DNA of 7,386 bases from Sulfurimonas sp. (GCA_016764205.1 JAESSH010000058.1:1-7386), one strand, 5' to 3'. Shown: positions 1 to 5,455, counted from the stretch's first letter. Notes: a model not told the origin generated them from the letters alone. Numbers and translations are program-made.

Positions 1-39
1 TCTTGTTGGTGGTGTTCCATTTTCTAGTGTTTCAAACAT
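1..39 (-). CDS. Start of a further leftward-operon gene (partial, runs off the left edge)
   Basis: An ATG at 39-37 opens a frame with no stop to the window edge; the visible product begins MFETLENGTPPTR. The start is supported by a strong Shine-Dalgarno sequence (GAGG) six bases upstream, embedded in the last codons of the preceding gene. The two genes overlap by eight bases (ATGTTTGA, the stop of the upstream gene being the TGA). This is the same coupling seen through the rest of the operon. Only 13 residues are visible, so no family can be named. Confidence 0.7.
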   Translation of the reverse strand, partial: MFETLENGTPPTR

Positions 40-250
40 TTTCTACCTCAATAAACGAATATGTACACTCATCAAATCTTGGATTATTTTTTGCCATCTC
101 GTTTAAAAATGATGCAGTTTCTGAGCGAGAACTAAACCTAGTCGCACTATCTCTTACTATGGTTCTTCTCAGAGAATCCCACGAATGCTCTTTGATTATA
201 AAATGAGTGTCGTATGTATCTTTAAATTGTGCTTCAATAATTATTTTCAT
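32..250 (-). CDS. Hypothetical phage early protein, 72 aa
   Basis: A small soluble protein of unknown function, predicted cytoplasmic (no signal peptide or membrane segment). It starts with a short beta-like stretch (MKIIIEAQF) followed by a charged, Arg/Ser/Asp-rich middle and an acidic end. I do not recognise the family. Its ATG lies inside the 3' end of the MazG-like gene (17-base overlap) and its end overlaps the next gene, so it is translationally coupled on both sides. The opposite-strand frame over the same bases has no ribosome binding site and runs against the operon, so the minus-strand reading is preferred. Confidence 0.7.
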   Translation of the reverse strand: MKIIIEAQFKDTYDTHFIIKEHSWDSLRRTIVRDSATRFSSRSETASFLNEMAKNNPRFDECTYSFIEVENV

Positions 251-539
251 CTAAAATTCCTTGCTCTGTAGAGTTTTTCATCCATTTTTCTATTTTTTCT
301 GTTTTATTCACACTGTCTTCTATATTATTTATTATTTCAAAGTCTAAGAGTCCTTCTCGTATCAATAAAGTTACAACAGCTATAACATCATTTAGTTCAT
401 TGCAAATATCAATGTGATTAGTTTTTTTGCTAATAGGATGAAAATTATCTAAACCGAACCGTAAAGATTTAGAGATAGCTTGTTGCACTTCCGCACATTC
501 TTCACTTAAACATACTAATAAATATTGTTCTCTATTCAT
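234..539 (-). CDS. MazG-like nucleotide pyrophosphohydrolase, 101 aa
   Basis: A member of the all-alpha NTP pyrophosphohydrolase (MazG/dUTPase-like) superfamily, which hydrolyses nucleoside triphosphates to monophosphate and pyrophosphate using metal ions held by acidic residues. The characteristic pattern is visible: EECAE at residues 13-17 (E13, E14, E17), then AISKSLRFGLDN, and the second acidic motif NELND at 48-51 (E48, D51). The length is typical of single-domain phage MazG-like proteins. The start has a perfect AGGAGGT site six bases upstream. A 22-base gap, the longest in this part of the operon, separates it from the preceding coiled-coil gene. In phages such enzymes adjust nucleotide or (p)ppGpp-type pools during infection; which substrate applies here cannot be read from the sequence. 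Confidence 0.85.
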   Translation of the reverse strand: MNREQYLLVCLSEECAEVQQAISKSLRFGLDNFHPISKKTNHIDICNELNDVIAVVTLLIREGLLDFEIINNIEDSVNKTEKIEKWMKNSTEQGILDENNY

Positions 540-561
540 AACTTTACCTCCTGTTTTTCTT

Positions 562-915
562 TCATTTTTTATTTCCTTTTATCTCTTGAAGTTCATCAAC
601 GAGTCTTGCTCTTTGTTGCTTATCATCCTCTAACATCATTTGCATTACTGGAGTATGTGGATGGCCAAGGTTCTCTTCAATAGCTTTCGCTGTTGTTTGC
701 ATAGTGCTGTCTAGGTGTTGAATTTGTTTTGTAATTTCATCTGCTTTTATTGATTCAATGTGTAAATCAGCATTAGCAGTTTCTAAATCTAATATTTTAG
801 AATGAAGATTATCAAACTCTTCACATATTTCTAAGTGTGCATTATCTGTTTCTGCTGTTATTTCATTTGTATAGAGTATTAGATTCAGTAATTCTTGTAA
901 TCTTGCATTTCTCAT
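562..915 (-). CDS. Coiled-coil hypothetical protein, 117 aa
   Basis: A highly charged, helical protein of unknown function. Residues about 5-85 show heptad-like spacing of Leu/Ile/Ala (for example LQELLNLILY near the N-terminus and DLETANADLHIESIKADEI in the middle), suggesting a coiled-coil oligomer. A Pro-rich break (GHPHTP) follows, then a second charged helix ending in a lysine-rich tail. There are no membrane segments and no cysteines suggesting metal binding apart from C31. Its ATG overlaps the TGA of the upstream gene by four bases (ATGA, 912-915), and its own Shine-Dalgarno sequence is weak, so it probably depends on translational coupling. A scaffold or partner-binding role is possible but not shown. 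Confidence 0.7.
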   Translation of the reverse strand: MRNARLQELLNLILYTNEITAETDNAHLEICEEFDNLHSKILDLETANADLHIESIKADEITKQIQHLDSTMQTTAKAIEENLGHPHTPVMQMMLEDDKQQRARLVDELQEIKGNKK

Positions 916-1133
916 GAAAACTCTATAATTTTTATATCGCCTAGCGATTTAAGTGTGTAAAAATCAAAATTGTATTCACCTCTCTTATCCCATTCAACTA
1001 TTGCAATTGCACTTTCATATATGCCTAAGACACAAAAATCTTTGTCTTTTAAATCCGAATGAACCTCACATACAAATCGTATTTTTTTGCAAAAGTATTT
1101 TTTTACATCTAATTGATTAATTTTTTGTTTCAT
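912..1133 (-). CDS. Hypothetical small protein, 73 aa
   Basis: A small, basic-start, beta-rich protein of unknown function. It has a Lys-rich N-terminus (MKQKINQLDVKKYFCKKI) and alternating hydrophobic strands later (CVLGIYESAIAIVEW, FDFYTL), which fits a compact beta fold. It is preceded by an AAGGA site eight bases before the ATG and overlaps the 3' end of the upstream gene by 17 bases; its TGA overlaps the next start by four bases. No family is recognised. Small proteins of this kind in early phage operons are often inhibitors of host enzymes, but nothing in the sequence specifies a target. Confidence 0.65.
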   Translation of the reverse strand: MKQKINQLDVKKYFCKKIRFVCEVHSDLKDKDFCVLGIYESAIAIVEWDKRGEYNFDFYTLKSLGDIKIIEFS

Positions 1134-1434
1134 AATCTTTTTCCTTTTTTTCTAACTTATACTTCAAAGAGTTTTCTATAAAAAGAGGTTCTCTAAGACG
1201 AACCCAATTACTTAATAGGCTTTCTCTATAAAAACAAATATACTCTCCAGTATTGAACAGCTCTTTCATCTCTTCTATTTCTTCGAGATGTTGATAGTGT
1301 GAGTATTTATTTAGAATTGCTTCTTTCCCCTCATCGCTATCACAGTTTTTAATGTCTTGTTCCATTTCATAGAGTTCTCTATTTAAGTCTGCTTGTGATT
1401 GTGCGTGTGTTTCGTGTATTGATTCTTTACACAT
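1117..1434 (-). CDS. Acidic helical hypothetical protein, 105 aa
   Basis: A strongly charged protein dominated by Glu, Asp and Lys, with long helical stretches (about residues 12-62, for example NRELYEMEQDIKN and QHLEEIEEMKELF) that could form a helical hairpin or coiled coil. An aromatic-rich segment with a basic patch follows (YICFYRESLLSNWVRLREP). There are no membrane segments. The ATG has an excellent GGGAGGT site seven bases upstream inside the preceding gene, which it overlaps by eight bases. I do not recognise the family. The high acidity is compatible with a DNA-mimic or inhibitor-type protein, but that is speculation. Confidence 0.65.
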   Translation of the reverse strand: MCKESIHETHAQSQADLNRELYEMEQDIKNCDSDEGKEAILNKYSHYQHLEEIEEMKELFNTGEYICFYRESLLSNWVRLREPLFIENSLKYKLEKKEKDYETKN

Positions 1435-2059
1435 ATTTTACCTCCCTGTTTTTATGAATATCAGCTCGTGCTATAGCTATCATATCTTTGTATGATGTAT
1501 CTGCTGTGATAGTCATTTTGTTAAACTTTTTATGTTCTTCCCAAGCTCGTTTGTGCATAAATTTAAAGCCATTTGCTGTTTTTCTTGGTTTTTTAGGACT
1601 TAAACAATCTCTCACATGTTCTCTTGCTATTCCTAACTTCTTAGCAGTTTCTGTGATACTAGGACATTCAAATATGAAAGCGTCATCTAAAGCACGAAAC
1701 ACAACTACCTCTACTCGATTTGGCTGTGCGTTTTGTATGTTTCTTTTCCAAATCATATTTCTAAAGGCTTGATTATTTCCGTTTGTAATGCCAAAGCTTT
1801 TTTTATTTAACTTATAATCTTGTATTTTTCTTTGAACATGACCTAAACTACATCCTGAAAGTTCTGCACATTCTTTAGCTGATAATTGTTTATCTATGAA
1901 ATGCTCTTTTAGCCAACTTTTTGCGATGGCGGAAATAAGACCCAAATTAATGAGTGACTTTTCAATTACTTCATCATCTATCTTGCCATTAAAATCGCCC
2001 CACATAACATTAATAATATATTCTCTTGAGTGAGAAGTGCTATTGTGTTTATTTGCCAT
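1427..2059 (-). CDS. DNA-binding protein with HTH and NUMOD1-like module, 210 aa
   Basis: The largest gene of the left operon. Two DNA-binding modules can be seen. Residues about 57-83 (LSAKECAELSGCSLGHVQRK) form a helix-turn-helix. Residues about 117-168 resemble NUMOD1, the modular DNA-binding unit of phage homing endonucleases: a short beta lead-in (VVVFRALDDAFIF), the helix pair SITETAKKLGIAREHVRDCL, a basic turn (SPKKPRK), then TANGFKF. No HNH or GIY-YIG catalytic motif is present, so this appears to be a sequence-specific binder rather than a nuclease. It has a TGGAG site before the ATG and overlaps both neighbours (11 and 8 bases). A role as operon regulator or in early DNA transactions is inferred. 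An alternative is a remnant of a homing nuclease that lost its catalytic domain. Confidence 0.7.
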   Translation of the reverse strand: MANKHNSTSHSREYIINVMWGDFNGKIDDEVIEKSLINLGLISAIAKSWLKEHFIDKQLSAKECAELSGCSLGHVQRKIQDYKLNKKSFGITNGNNQAFRNMIWKRNIQNAQPNRVEVVVFRALDDAFIFECPSITETAKKLGIAREHVRDCLSPKKPRKTANGFKFMHKRAWEEHKKFNKMTITADTSYKDMIAIARADIHKNREVKYV

Positions 2060-2315
2060 AATTTAGCTCCACCAAGTTTTTATAATTTTTGGTATGCCCA
2101 AACATAAGAGCACTTATTATTTCTCTTTTTCTGTGTATTGACAACCTGTCATCCAAGTAATCAATCCAATAAGCGAACAGCCTCGTGTTGTAGTATTTTG
2201 CAGCATCCTTTCTACTCATAGGTTTAGGAAGAGGTCTTTCTTTTATACTACGTTCAGGCTCTATACCTAAGTCTGCCTTCTGTTTTCGCTTAAACCAAAC
2301 TTCACCGTGTGTCAT
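2049..2315 (-). CDS. Hypothetical basic protein, 88 aa
   Basis: A basic protein of unknown function. The N-terminal third is rich in Lys/Arg/Pro (for example KERPLPKPMSRKDAAKYY) and probably flexible; the rest looks helical (RLFAYWIDYLDDRLSIHRKR). It has no membrane segment or recognised catalytic motif. The ATG shares bases with the TGA of the upstream 54-aa gene (ATGA overlap) and has no clear Shine-Dalgarno sequence of its own, so translation is probably coupled. The 3' end overlaps the HTH/NUMOD1 gene by 11 bases. The basic charge could suit nucleic-acid binding; this is inference only. Confidence 0.65.
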   Translation of the reverse strand: MTHGEVWFKRKQKADLGIEPERSIKERPLPKPMSRKDAAKYYNTRLFAYWIDYLDDRLSIHRKREIISALMFGHTKNYKNLVELNYGK

Positions 2316-2476
2316 TGTTTAAACCGTTTACCAAGAGTATAAAAGTCATTAAAAACACGGTCATTGTTTTGTATATAGTTGGTATTTCTATGCTCTTTTA
2401 AAAACCATCGGACTACAATAGCTATAAAAGCTACTACAGCCACAATCCATATAACTATTGCCGTCGTCTCATTCAT
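2312..2476 (-). CDS. Small single-span membrane protein, 54 aa
   Basis: A short gene identified by reading the minus strand. It encodes an N-terminal hydrophobic segment at about residues 6-23 (AIVIWIVAVVAFIAIVVRW) followed by a positively charged cytoplasmic tail (FLKEHRNTNYIQ), which predicts one membrane span with the tail inside. The start has an AAGGG site six bases upstream, overlapping the stop of the 36-aa gene, and its TGA overlaps the next ATG (ATGA). This arrangement is typical of genuine operon members. No family is recognised. Candidate roles are an early superinfection-exclusion or membrane-targeted inhibitor peptide, without direct evidence. Confidence 0.65.
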   Translation of the reverse strand: MNETTAIVIWIVAVVAFIAIVVRWFLKEHRNTNYIQNNDRVFNDFYTLGKRFKQ

Positions 2477-2485
2477 ATTTAACCC

Positions 2486-2596
2486 TTAAAATAACTTTTC
2501 GGCGAACCGTTCAAGTGTTTTTTCAAATCTTTCAAATAAAGTCTTAAGACTGAAAAGAAGAAATGCCATTTTTTGAAAGTATTTTTTTGTTTGCAT
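2486..2596 (-). CDS. First small ORF of the left operon, 36 aa, probably on a leaderless mRNA
   Basis: The first ATG downstream of the left early promoter opens a 36-codon frame beginning MQTKKYFQKMAFLL and ending in an amphipathic, charged helix (LFERFEKTLERFAEKLF). There is no Shine-Dalgarno sequence; the predicted transcription start coincides with the A of the ATG. The matching gene at the right promoter (6592) has the same arrangement, which supports both. The stop is 9 bases before the 54-aa gene and carries that gene's ribosome binding site. A later in-frame ATG at codon 10 also lacks a binding site. It may act as a leader peptide, a membrane-active amphipathic peptide, or a real small early protein; function unknown. 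Confidence 0.5.
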   Translation of the reverse strand: MQTKKYFQKMAFLLFSLKTLFERFEKTLERFAEKLF

Positions 2597-2636
2597 AGAA
2601 TAATATTACTAATTTAGTAATTAAAAGAAGCTTAAA
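2596..2636 (-). promoter_or_regulatory. Left early promoter (pL-like)
   Basis: Read on the minus strand, TTTAAGCTTC (2636-2627) is followed 18 bases later by TAATAT (2608-2603) as the -10, placing transcription start at about 2596, the first base of the ATG. The -10 lies partly inside the operator 2605-2621, so bound repressor should block it. The upstream element resembles the TTTAAG-type -35 region I recall for Campylobacter promoters. The same elements at the same spacing occur at the right promoter. Confidence 0.65.
2605..2621. promoter_or_regulatory. Repressor operator, left site 1
   Basis: ATTACTAATTTAGTAAT is a perfect palindrome (8-bp arms, one central base) and fits the consensus RTTACT-N5-AGTAAY shared by five sites in the window. 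It overlaps the -10 of the left early promoter. Its centre (2613) is 34 bp from the centre of the second left site, the same spacing as between the two strong right sites. The binding protein is inferred to be the CI/LexA-like repressor encoded at 5889-6488, possibly also the Cro-like protein. Confidence 0.75.
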
Positions 2637-2638
2637 CT

Positions 2639-2655
2639 ATTACTAAATTAGTAAT
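2639..2655. promoter_or_regulatory. Repressor operator, left site 2
   Basis: ATTACTAAATTAGTAAT is the core of the best palindrome in the window: arms extend to 10 bp each (2637-2657, perfect). It lies upstream of the left early promoter and at the same time covers the -35 position of the rightward lipoprotein promoter. A repressor dimer here could help occupancy of left site 1 and also control the lipoprotein. Confidence 0.75.
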
Positions 2656-2679
2656 AGTATGTTAGATATAATAGTGATA
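2644..2679 (+). promoter_or_regulatory. Rightward promoter of the lipoprotein gene, under operator control
   Basis: A consensus TATAAT at 2667-2672 predicts a transcript start near 2679, about 19 bases before the lipoprotein ATG. The -35 position (about 2644-2649) falls entirely inside left operator site 2, whose centre is at about -32. A protein bound there would be expected to exclude RNA polymerase, so the lipoprotein is predicted to be off when the repressor is present; activation cannot be excluded from sequence alone. Confidence 0.6.
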
Positions 2680-2697
2680 TATGGAGAATGGAATAAA

Positions 2698-3069
2698 ATG
2701 AAAACAATAATAACACTTTCTGCAATAGCACTACTATTAGTACTATCGGGATGCATGAGTCCAATAGCTTATAAAAAATATGGTGATGGGATGACTTCTA
2801 GAGTAGGATATTCCGACTTTGAAATTGGAAAAGACAAATACAAAGTTAGCTATATGGGTGGAGTCCACGATTCTCACCACGTTGTAATGAAAAACGCTTA
2901 TAGAAGAGCAAAAGAAGTATGTTTTGAAAAAGGTTTTGAAAACTACGAAGCTACAAATGGCTCAATGTCTACAAAAGATTCTGGTTCAACTTCTCAATAT
3001 TTTGGTAATGTTCAATTTAGTGATTCTAAGAGTCAAGGTTTATATATGTTAGATGTTCAGTGTAGATAA
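2698..3069 (+). CDS. Prophage-encoded lipoprotein, CC0125/CC1285-like, 123 aa
   Basis: A secreted lipoprotein. Residues 1-18 form a signal peptide (MKTIITLSAIALLLVLSG) ending in lipobox LSGC with the lipidated Cys19; Met at +2 is compatible with outer-membrane sorting. The mature part of about 105 residues contains GYSDFEIGKDKYKVSYMG followed by a helix (NAYRRAKEVCFEKGFENYEA), a pattern reminiscent of the CC0125/CC1285 lipoprotein family, and a Ser/Thr/Gln-rich section before a C-terminal Cys. I choose 2698 over the upstream in-frame ATG at 2659 because 2659 lies before the predicted -10, whereas 2698 has GGA/GGAG sites at 5-11 bases and a perfect signal peptide. It is the only plus-strand gene between the operators. 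A surface role such as receptor masking is inferred. Confidence 0.75.
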   Translation: MKTIITLSAIALLLVLSGCMSPIAYKKYGDGMTSRVGYSDFEIGKDKYKVSYMGGVHDSHHVVMKNAYRRAKEVCFEKGFENYEATNGSMSTKDSGSTSQYFGNVQFSDSKSQGLYMLDVQCR

Positions 3070-3173
3070 AATATTATAAAGTAATTTAAGACTAAGCCCC
3101 TCAAGTGCTAAGCCATCTGAAGTATAGATTAATAGGCTCTGCTGTACTTTGGATTTTGGTTGTTGCTTGGTAT
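3070..3173. other. Intergenic region without recognised feature
   Basis: Between the end of the lipoprotein gene and the decayed small gene. I see no ORF with a ribosome binding site and no convincing GC-rich hairpin followed by T residues, although converging transcripts meet here and a terminator would be expected. Short direct repeats of CTAAGCC (around 3092-3114) are the only structure noticed. Confidence 0.5.
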
Positions 3174-3415
3174 TTACTTTTTGAAAATATCTTTTGCAAC
3201 TGATGCTAGCTCTTTTCCAATATTTAGCATTAAGGTAGCTATCATCTCTGAAGAATATCTCATTAAATATTTATAGAATATTAACTTTGAAGAAAGTTTT
3301 CTTTCTTCTGATACTCTTTTTTTAGCTTATTTTTGTAAGCTGTTTTTTCACTTGCCGCACTCATAACAACAAGTATCCAAACAATGACCCAAACTCCAAC
3401 TGTAAAGTTACTAAC
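3174..3415 (-). pseudogene. Frameshifted small membrane-protein gene
   Basis: Two minus-strand frames look like pieces of one gene. Frame A (3415-3281) reads VSNFTVGVWVIVWILVVMSA and continues SEKTAYKNKLKKEY, a clear hydrophobic span followed by a basic segment. Frame B (ending at 3174) continues with KKRVSEERKLSSKLIFYKY and ends IGKELASVAKDIFKK. They join across a run of seven A residues on the minus strand (T run 3317-3323): one extra A, or a -1 slip on A-AAA-AAA, would fuse them into about 80 codons. Frame A also lacks an in-frame start before its membrane span; an ATG at 3417-3415 is out of frame. Two lesions suggest a decayed gene. Alternatives are a slippage-expressed gene or two unrelated short ORFs starting at 3364 and 3263. 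Confidence 0.4.
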
Positions 3416-3432
3416 ATTTTAAAAGTAAATAA

Positions 3433-4458
3433 TTAAAATATAAATGCCAATGCAATTACATATAATATAAAATTGACAACAGATGTTATTGCAATTGTAG
3501 TCTGAATATTAGATGCAATATCTGATATGTTCTTAAAGTTAGTTTCTATCCTTTTAAAATTCTTTGATAAAAACTTCAAATAAAACTTTTTCCAATTATC
3601 TATAGTAAGTATATAATTATCAAGTATTTTATATTGATTATATGCATAGTAACCAACTATTACAAAAAAGAAAAATAATATTAACATTGTCAATGATTTA
3701 ATAAGTATTGGTTTGTCATGAATATTTGCCAATGCAATAATTAATGCAATTGGTGGAATAATTAGTTTATTTTGCATATCACTTAATATAGTTTGTAATT
3801 TATCATTTACCTCTTGAGTTTTCTTTTGGTAATCAAACTTTATTGAATTAGTATCTAAACTATCTAAGTAGGCTCTTTGTAGTAGTTCATGCTCTTCACA
3901 TATCTCATCAAAACATTCTACTAAATCATCATATGTGCTATTCTTTTGTATATTTTTTTGTTTAAATACATCTTCTATAGATTTAGCTAGAAAGGATTTT
4001 TCTAGTTCTAATTGAGGTTTGTTTAAAGTAGATAATCTTTCATTAATATAATTTATTTGTTTAAAAAAGTCATCATTTAATGTCTCTAGAACAGCTAAGG
4101 TAATTGTGTTCTTTATAAGAGTTTTTCTTGTGTTAAATATCTCATACTCATAACATCTTGGAGATGACTTTTTGCTATCTAATGATATTTTATTGATGAT
4201 ACTATCAAGTACAGATATTTCTTTGTATTTTTCATAAGATTTTTCATTGGTATTATCTTCACATATAATATTATCAATTTTATAAGTTTCAATTAATTTT
4301 TCATTGCATACAAAAGAATAACTCGGGAAATTTTTTATAAATAAAGATAAGTCACTAAATGTTATCTCTGCACTCTTTGAATCATTATATTTGATGTTAA
4401 TATTATCATTTTTAAAATCATTATAAGAGTGTGTATAACTATGGTTCATTGATTGCAT
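3433..4458 (-). CDS. Membrane protein with large soluble N-terminal region, partner of the NA37 protein, 341 aa
   Basis: A two-part protein that I do not recognise. Residues 1 to about 230 are hydrophilic and Asn/Lys/Glu-rich, with helical stretches (for example ELEKSFLAKSIEDVFKQKN and YDDLVECFDEICEEHELLQ). The C-terminal third is membrane-embedded: a short hydrophobic stretch at about 232-246 (LIIPPIALIIALAN), a strong span at 251-273 (including LTMLILFFFFVIVGYYAY), a basic helical loop (KKFYLKFLSKNFKRIE), and a final span at 321-341 that ends the protein. There is no signal peptide, so the N-terminal part should be cytoplasmic. The start overlaps the end of the NA37 gene by 20 bases (11 if Met4 is used), showing tight coupling. 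The architecture suits a membrane effector or pore controlled by a cytosolic sensor; that role is inferred from context. Confidence 0.8.
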   Translation of the reverse strand: MQSMNHSYTHSYNDFKNDNINIKYNDSKSAEITFSDLSLFIKNFPSYSFVCNEKLIETYKIDNIICEDNTNEKSYEKYKEISVLDSIINKISLDSKKSSPRCYEYEIFNTRKTLIKNTITLAVLETLNDDFFKQINYINERLSTLNKPQLELEKSFLAKSIEDVFKQKNIQKNSTYDDLVECFDEICEEHELLQRAYLDSLDTNSIKFDYQKKTQEVNDKLQTILSDMQNKLIIPPIALIIALANIHDKPILIKSLTMLILFFFFVIVGYYAYNQYKILDNYILTIDNWKKFYLKFLSKNFKRIETNFKNISDIASNIQTTIAITSVVNFILYVIALAFIF

Positions 4459-5455
4459 TTCTCACTTCATTTATTATGTCTTGATCTATTATAGTGATAG
4501 AGTTATCATCTATTCTAATGATAGTATCAATATCTTTTCGTTTAAATTTCAAGCCAAACCCTTTGCTTTTGTTGTGGTAATTTACTGTATTTAAACTGTT
4601 TAATATCTGAGTATCCATTCTATCCATCTCAGATGGTAGCTCAAACTCTGAATCTTCATGATAAATATATTCTATAAATTCTGATGGATTATCAGGATAA
4701 ATAATATTAGCAATTATATCAGAAGTAATTAAATCTTCATTTCTATTTAAATTTTTAATTTGAGTCAATAAAGAGTTAGTTCTCTGCTCAACTAAGTCGA
4801 CAGATACTTCTTTACTTTCAAAAAAGCTATCTATTGCATCAACCCAACTTTGACTTACATCTCGTATGTCACTTCTTCTATCTTTATTTGCTCCAATAAA
4901 TGATATAAAGTAATCAGGTATAGCTCTTACTCCTCGTATAAAGGTAATATAGTTATCTTGTTCATTTTTATATCTAGTTAGATTAACAATGCTAGCCATT
5001 GCCATATTTTCAATATTTAAAGCTAGATTTTTAACTACATCTAAAGAGTCATTTACACTAAAGTTTTCTTTGTTGTTTAGTAGAGATATAAAAACATATC
5101 TATTCCCATTTGTGGAAATATAGTCCATTACGATAATATAACCACCACGAGATGCTGCTTCATCATTCATTTTTTCTTTTAGTATTGTTGCTACTTGTCT
5201 AGAATATTGATAAAAAGCTGTTCCATTTGTATATGAATCTAATTTTATTTTAAATGGTGGTTCAACATCTTCCTCAACTTTAAAAACAGTATAAAATCTT
5301 GATTTTTTATCAAAGTATGTTTGAGCAAGTGAAACACCAAAATCTAATATATCTTGATTACTTAAGTCTAATTCTCTATCTGCAAAATCAAGTGTTGGGT
5401 TTTGTGAACTACTAGTTTTAGTAATTTTATGAACTGCTACATTATTTATTGTCAA
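4439..5455 (-). CDS. YejK/NdpA-family (NA37) nucleoid-associated protein, 338 aa
   Basis: A full-length relative of E. coli YejK (335 aa), a nucleoid-associated DNA-binding protein of Pfam family NA37. From memory of YejK, similarity runs end to end: the N-terminal pattern VHK...L.DRELDLS (8-32); YSRQVATILKEKMNDEAA-RGGYIIVMDY (84-112) against FSRAATGRLRDEL...ADGGFVLFCHY; the most conserved segment YITFIRGVRAIPDYFISFIG (169-188) against [20 protein letters not shown]; and a C-terminal sheet GLKFKRKDID...IRIDDNSITI (301-322) matching the YejK end. The start codon is TTG, chosen because AAGGA (5467-5463) lies seven bases upstream and the family N-terminus begins there. It is the first gene of a two-gene unit with the membrane protein. 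A dimeric DNA-binding role is known for the family; a defence role is inferred. Confidence 0.85.
   Translation of the reverse strand: MTINNVAVHKITKTSSSQNPTLDFADRELDLSNQDILDFGVSLAQTYFDKKSRFYTVFKVEEDVEPPFKIKLDSYTNGTAFYQYSRQVATILKEKMNDEAASRGGYIIVMDYISTNGNRYVFISLLNNKENFSVNDSLDVVKNLALNIENMAMASIVNLTRYKNEQDNYITFIRGVRAIPDYFISFIGANKDRRSDIRDVSQSWVDAIDSFFESKEVSVDLVEQRTNSLLTQIKNLNRNEDLITSDIIANIIYPDNPSEFIEYIYHEDSEFELPSEMDRMDTQILNSLNTVNYHNKSKGFGLKFKRKDIDTIIRIDDNSITIIDQDIINEVRNAINEP

Larger units (their letters stand above)
2597..2657 (-). repeat. Left copy of a duplicated promoter-operator cassette
   Basis: Read on the minus strand, this block aligns with plus-strand 6532-6591. From the upstream operator to the -10, 47 of 55 positions are identical by hand alignment, without gaps. 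The identity includes the spacer between the operators (TTTAAG-x-TTC-x-TTTA), not only the palindromes. The two copies are in inverted orientation and face outwards around the repressor region. Confidence 0.75.

Noticed and set aside
3..206. Plus-strand ORF of 67 codons opposite the 72-aa gene
   Set aside because: No binding site, opposite to the operon direction, and overlaps a minus-strand gene with strong coupling on both sides.
1488..1772. Plus-strand ORF of 94 codons
   Set aside because: Lies wholly within the minus-strand HTH/NUMOD1 gene, which has recognisable domains and a good binding site; this is a shadow.
2659..2697. Longer N-terminus for the lipoprotein starting at 2659
   Set aside because: The ATG lies upstream of the predicted -10 and would place 13 charged/aromatic residues before a perfect lipoprotein signal peptide.
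3085..3094. TTTAAG element after the lipoprotein gene as a further promoter
   Set aside because: No -10-like hexamer at the expected distance and no gene downstream on the plus strand.
5409..5425. Operator-like sequence ACTAGTTTTAGTAAT inside the NA37 gene
   Set aside because: The inner spacing is six instead of five bases, the left arm is incomplete, and the bases are explained by codons near the N-terminus (TKTSSS).
4439..5455. Assignment of the 338-aa protein to KwaB (Kiwa)
   Set aside because: The length and the end-to-end pattern match YejK/NA37, including its most conserved segment; only the general logic of a membrane partner resembles Kiwa.
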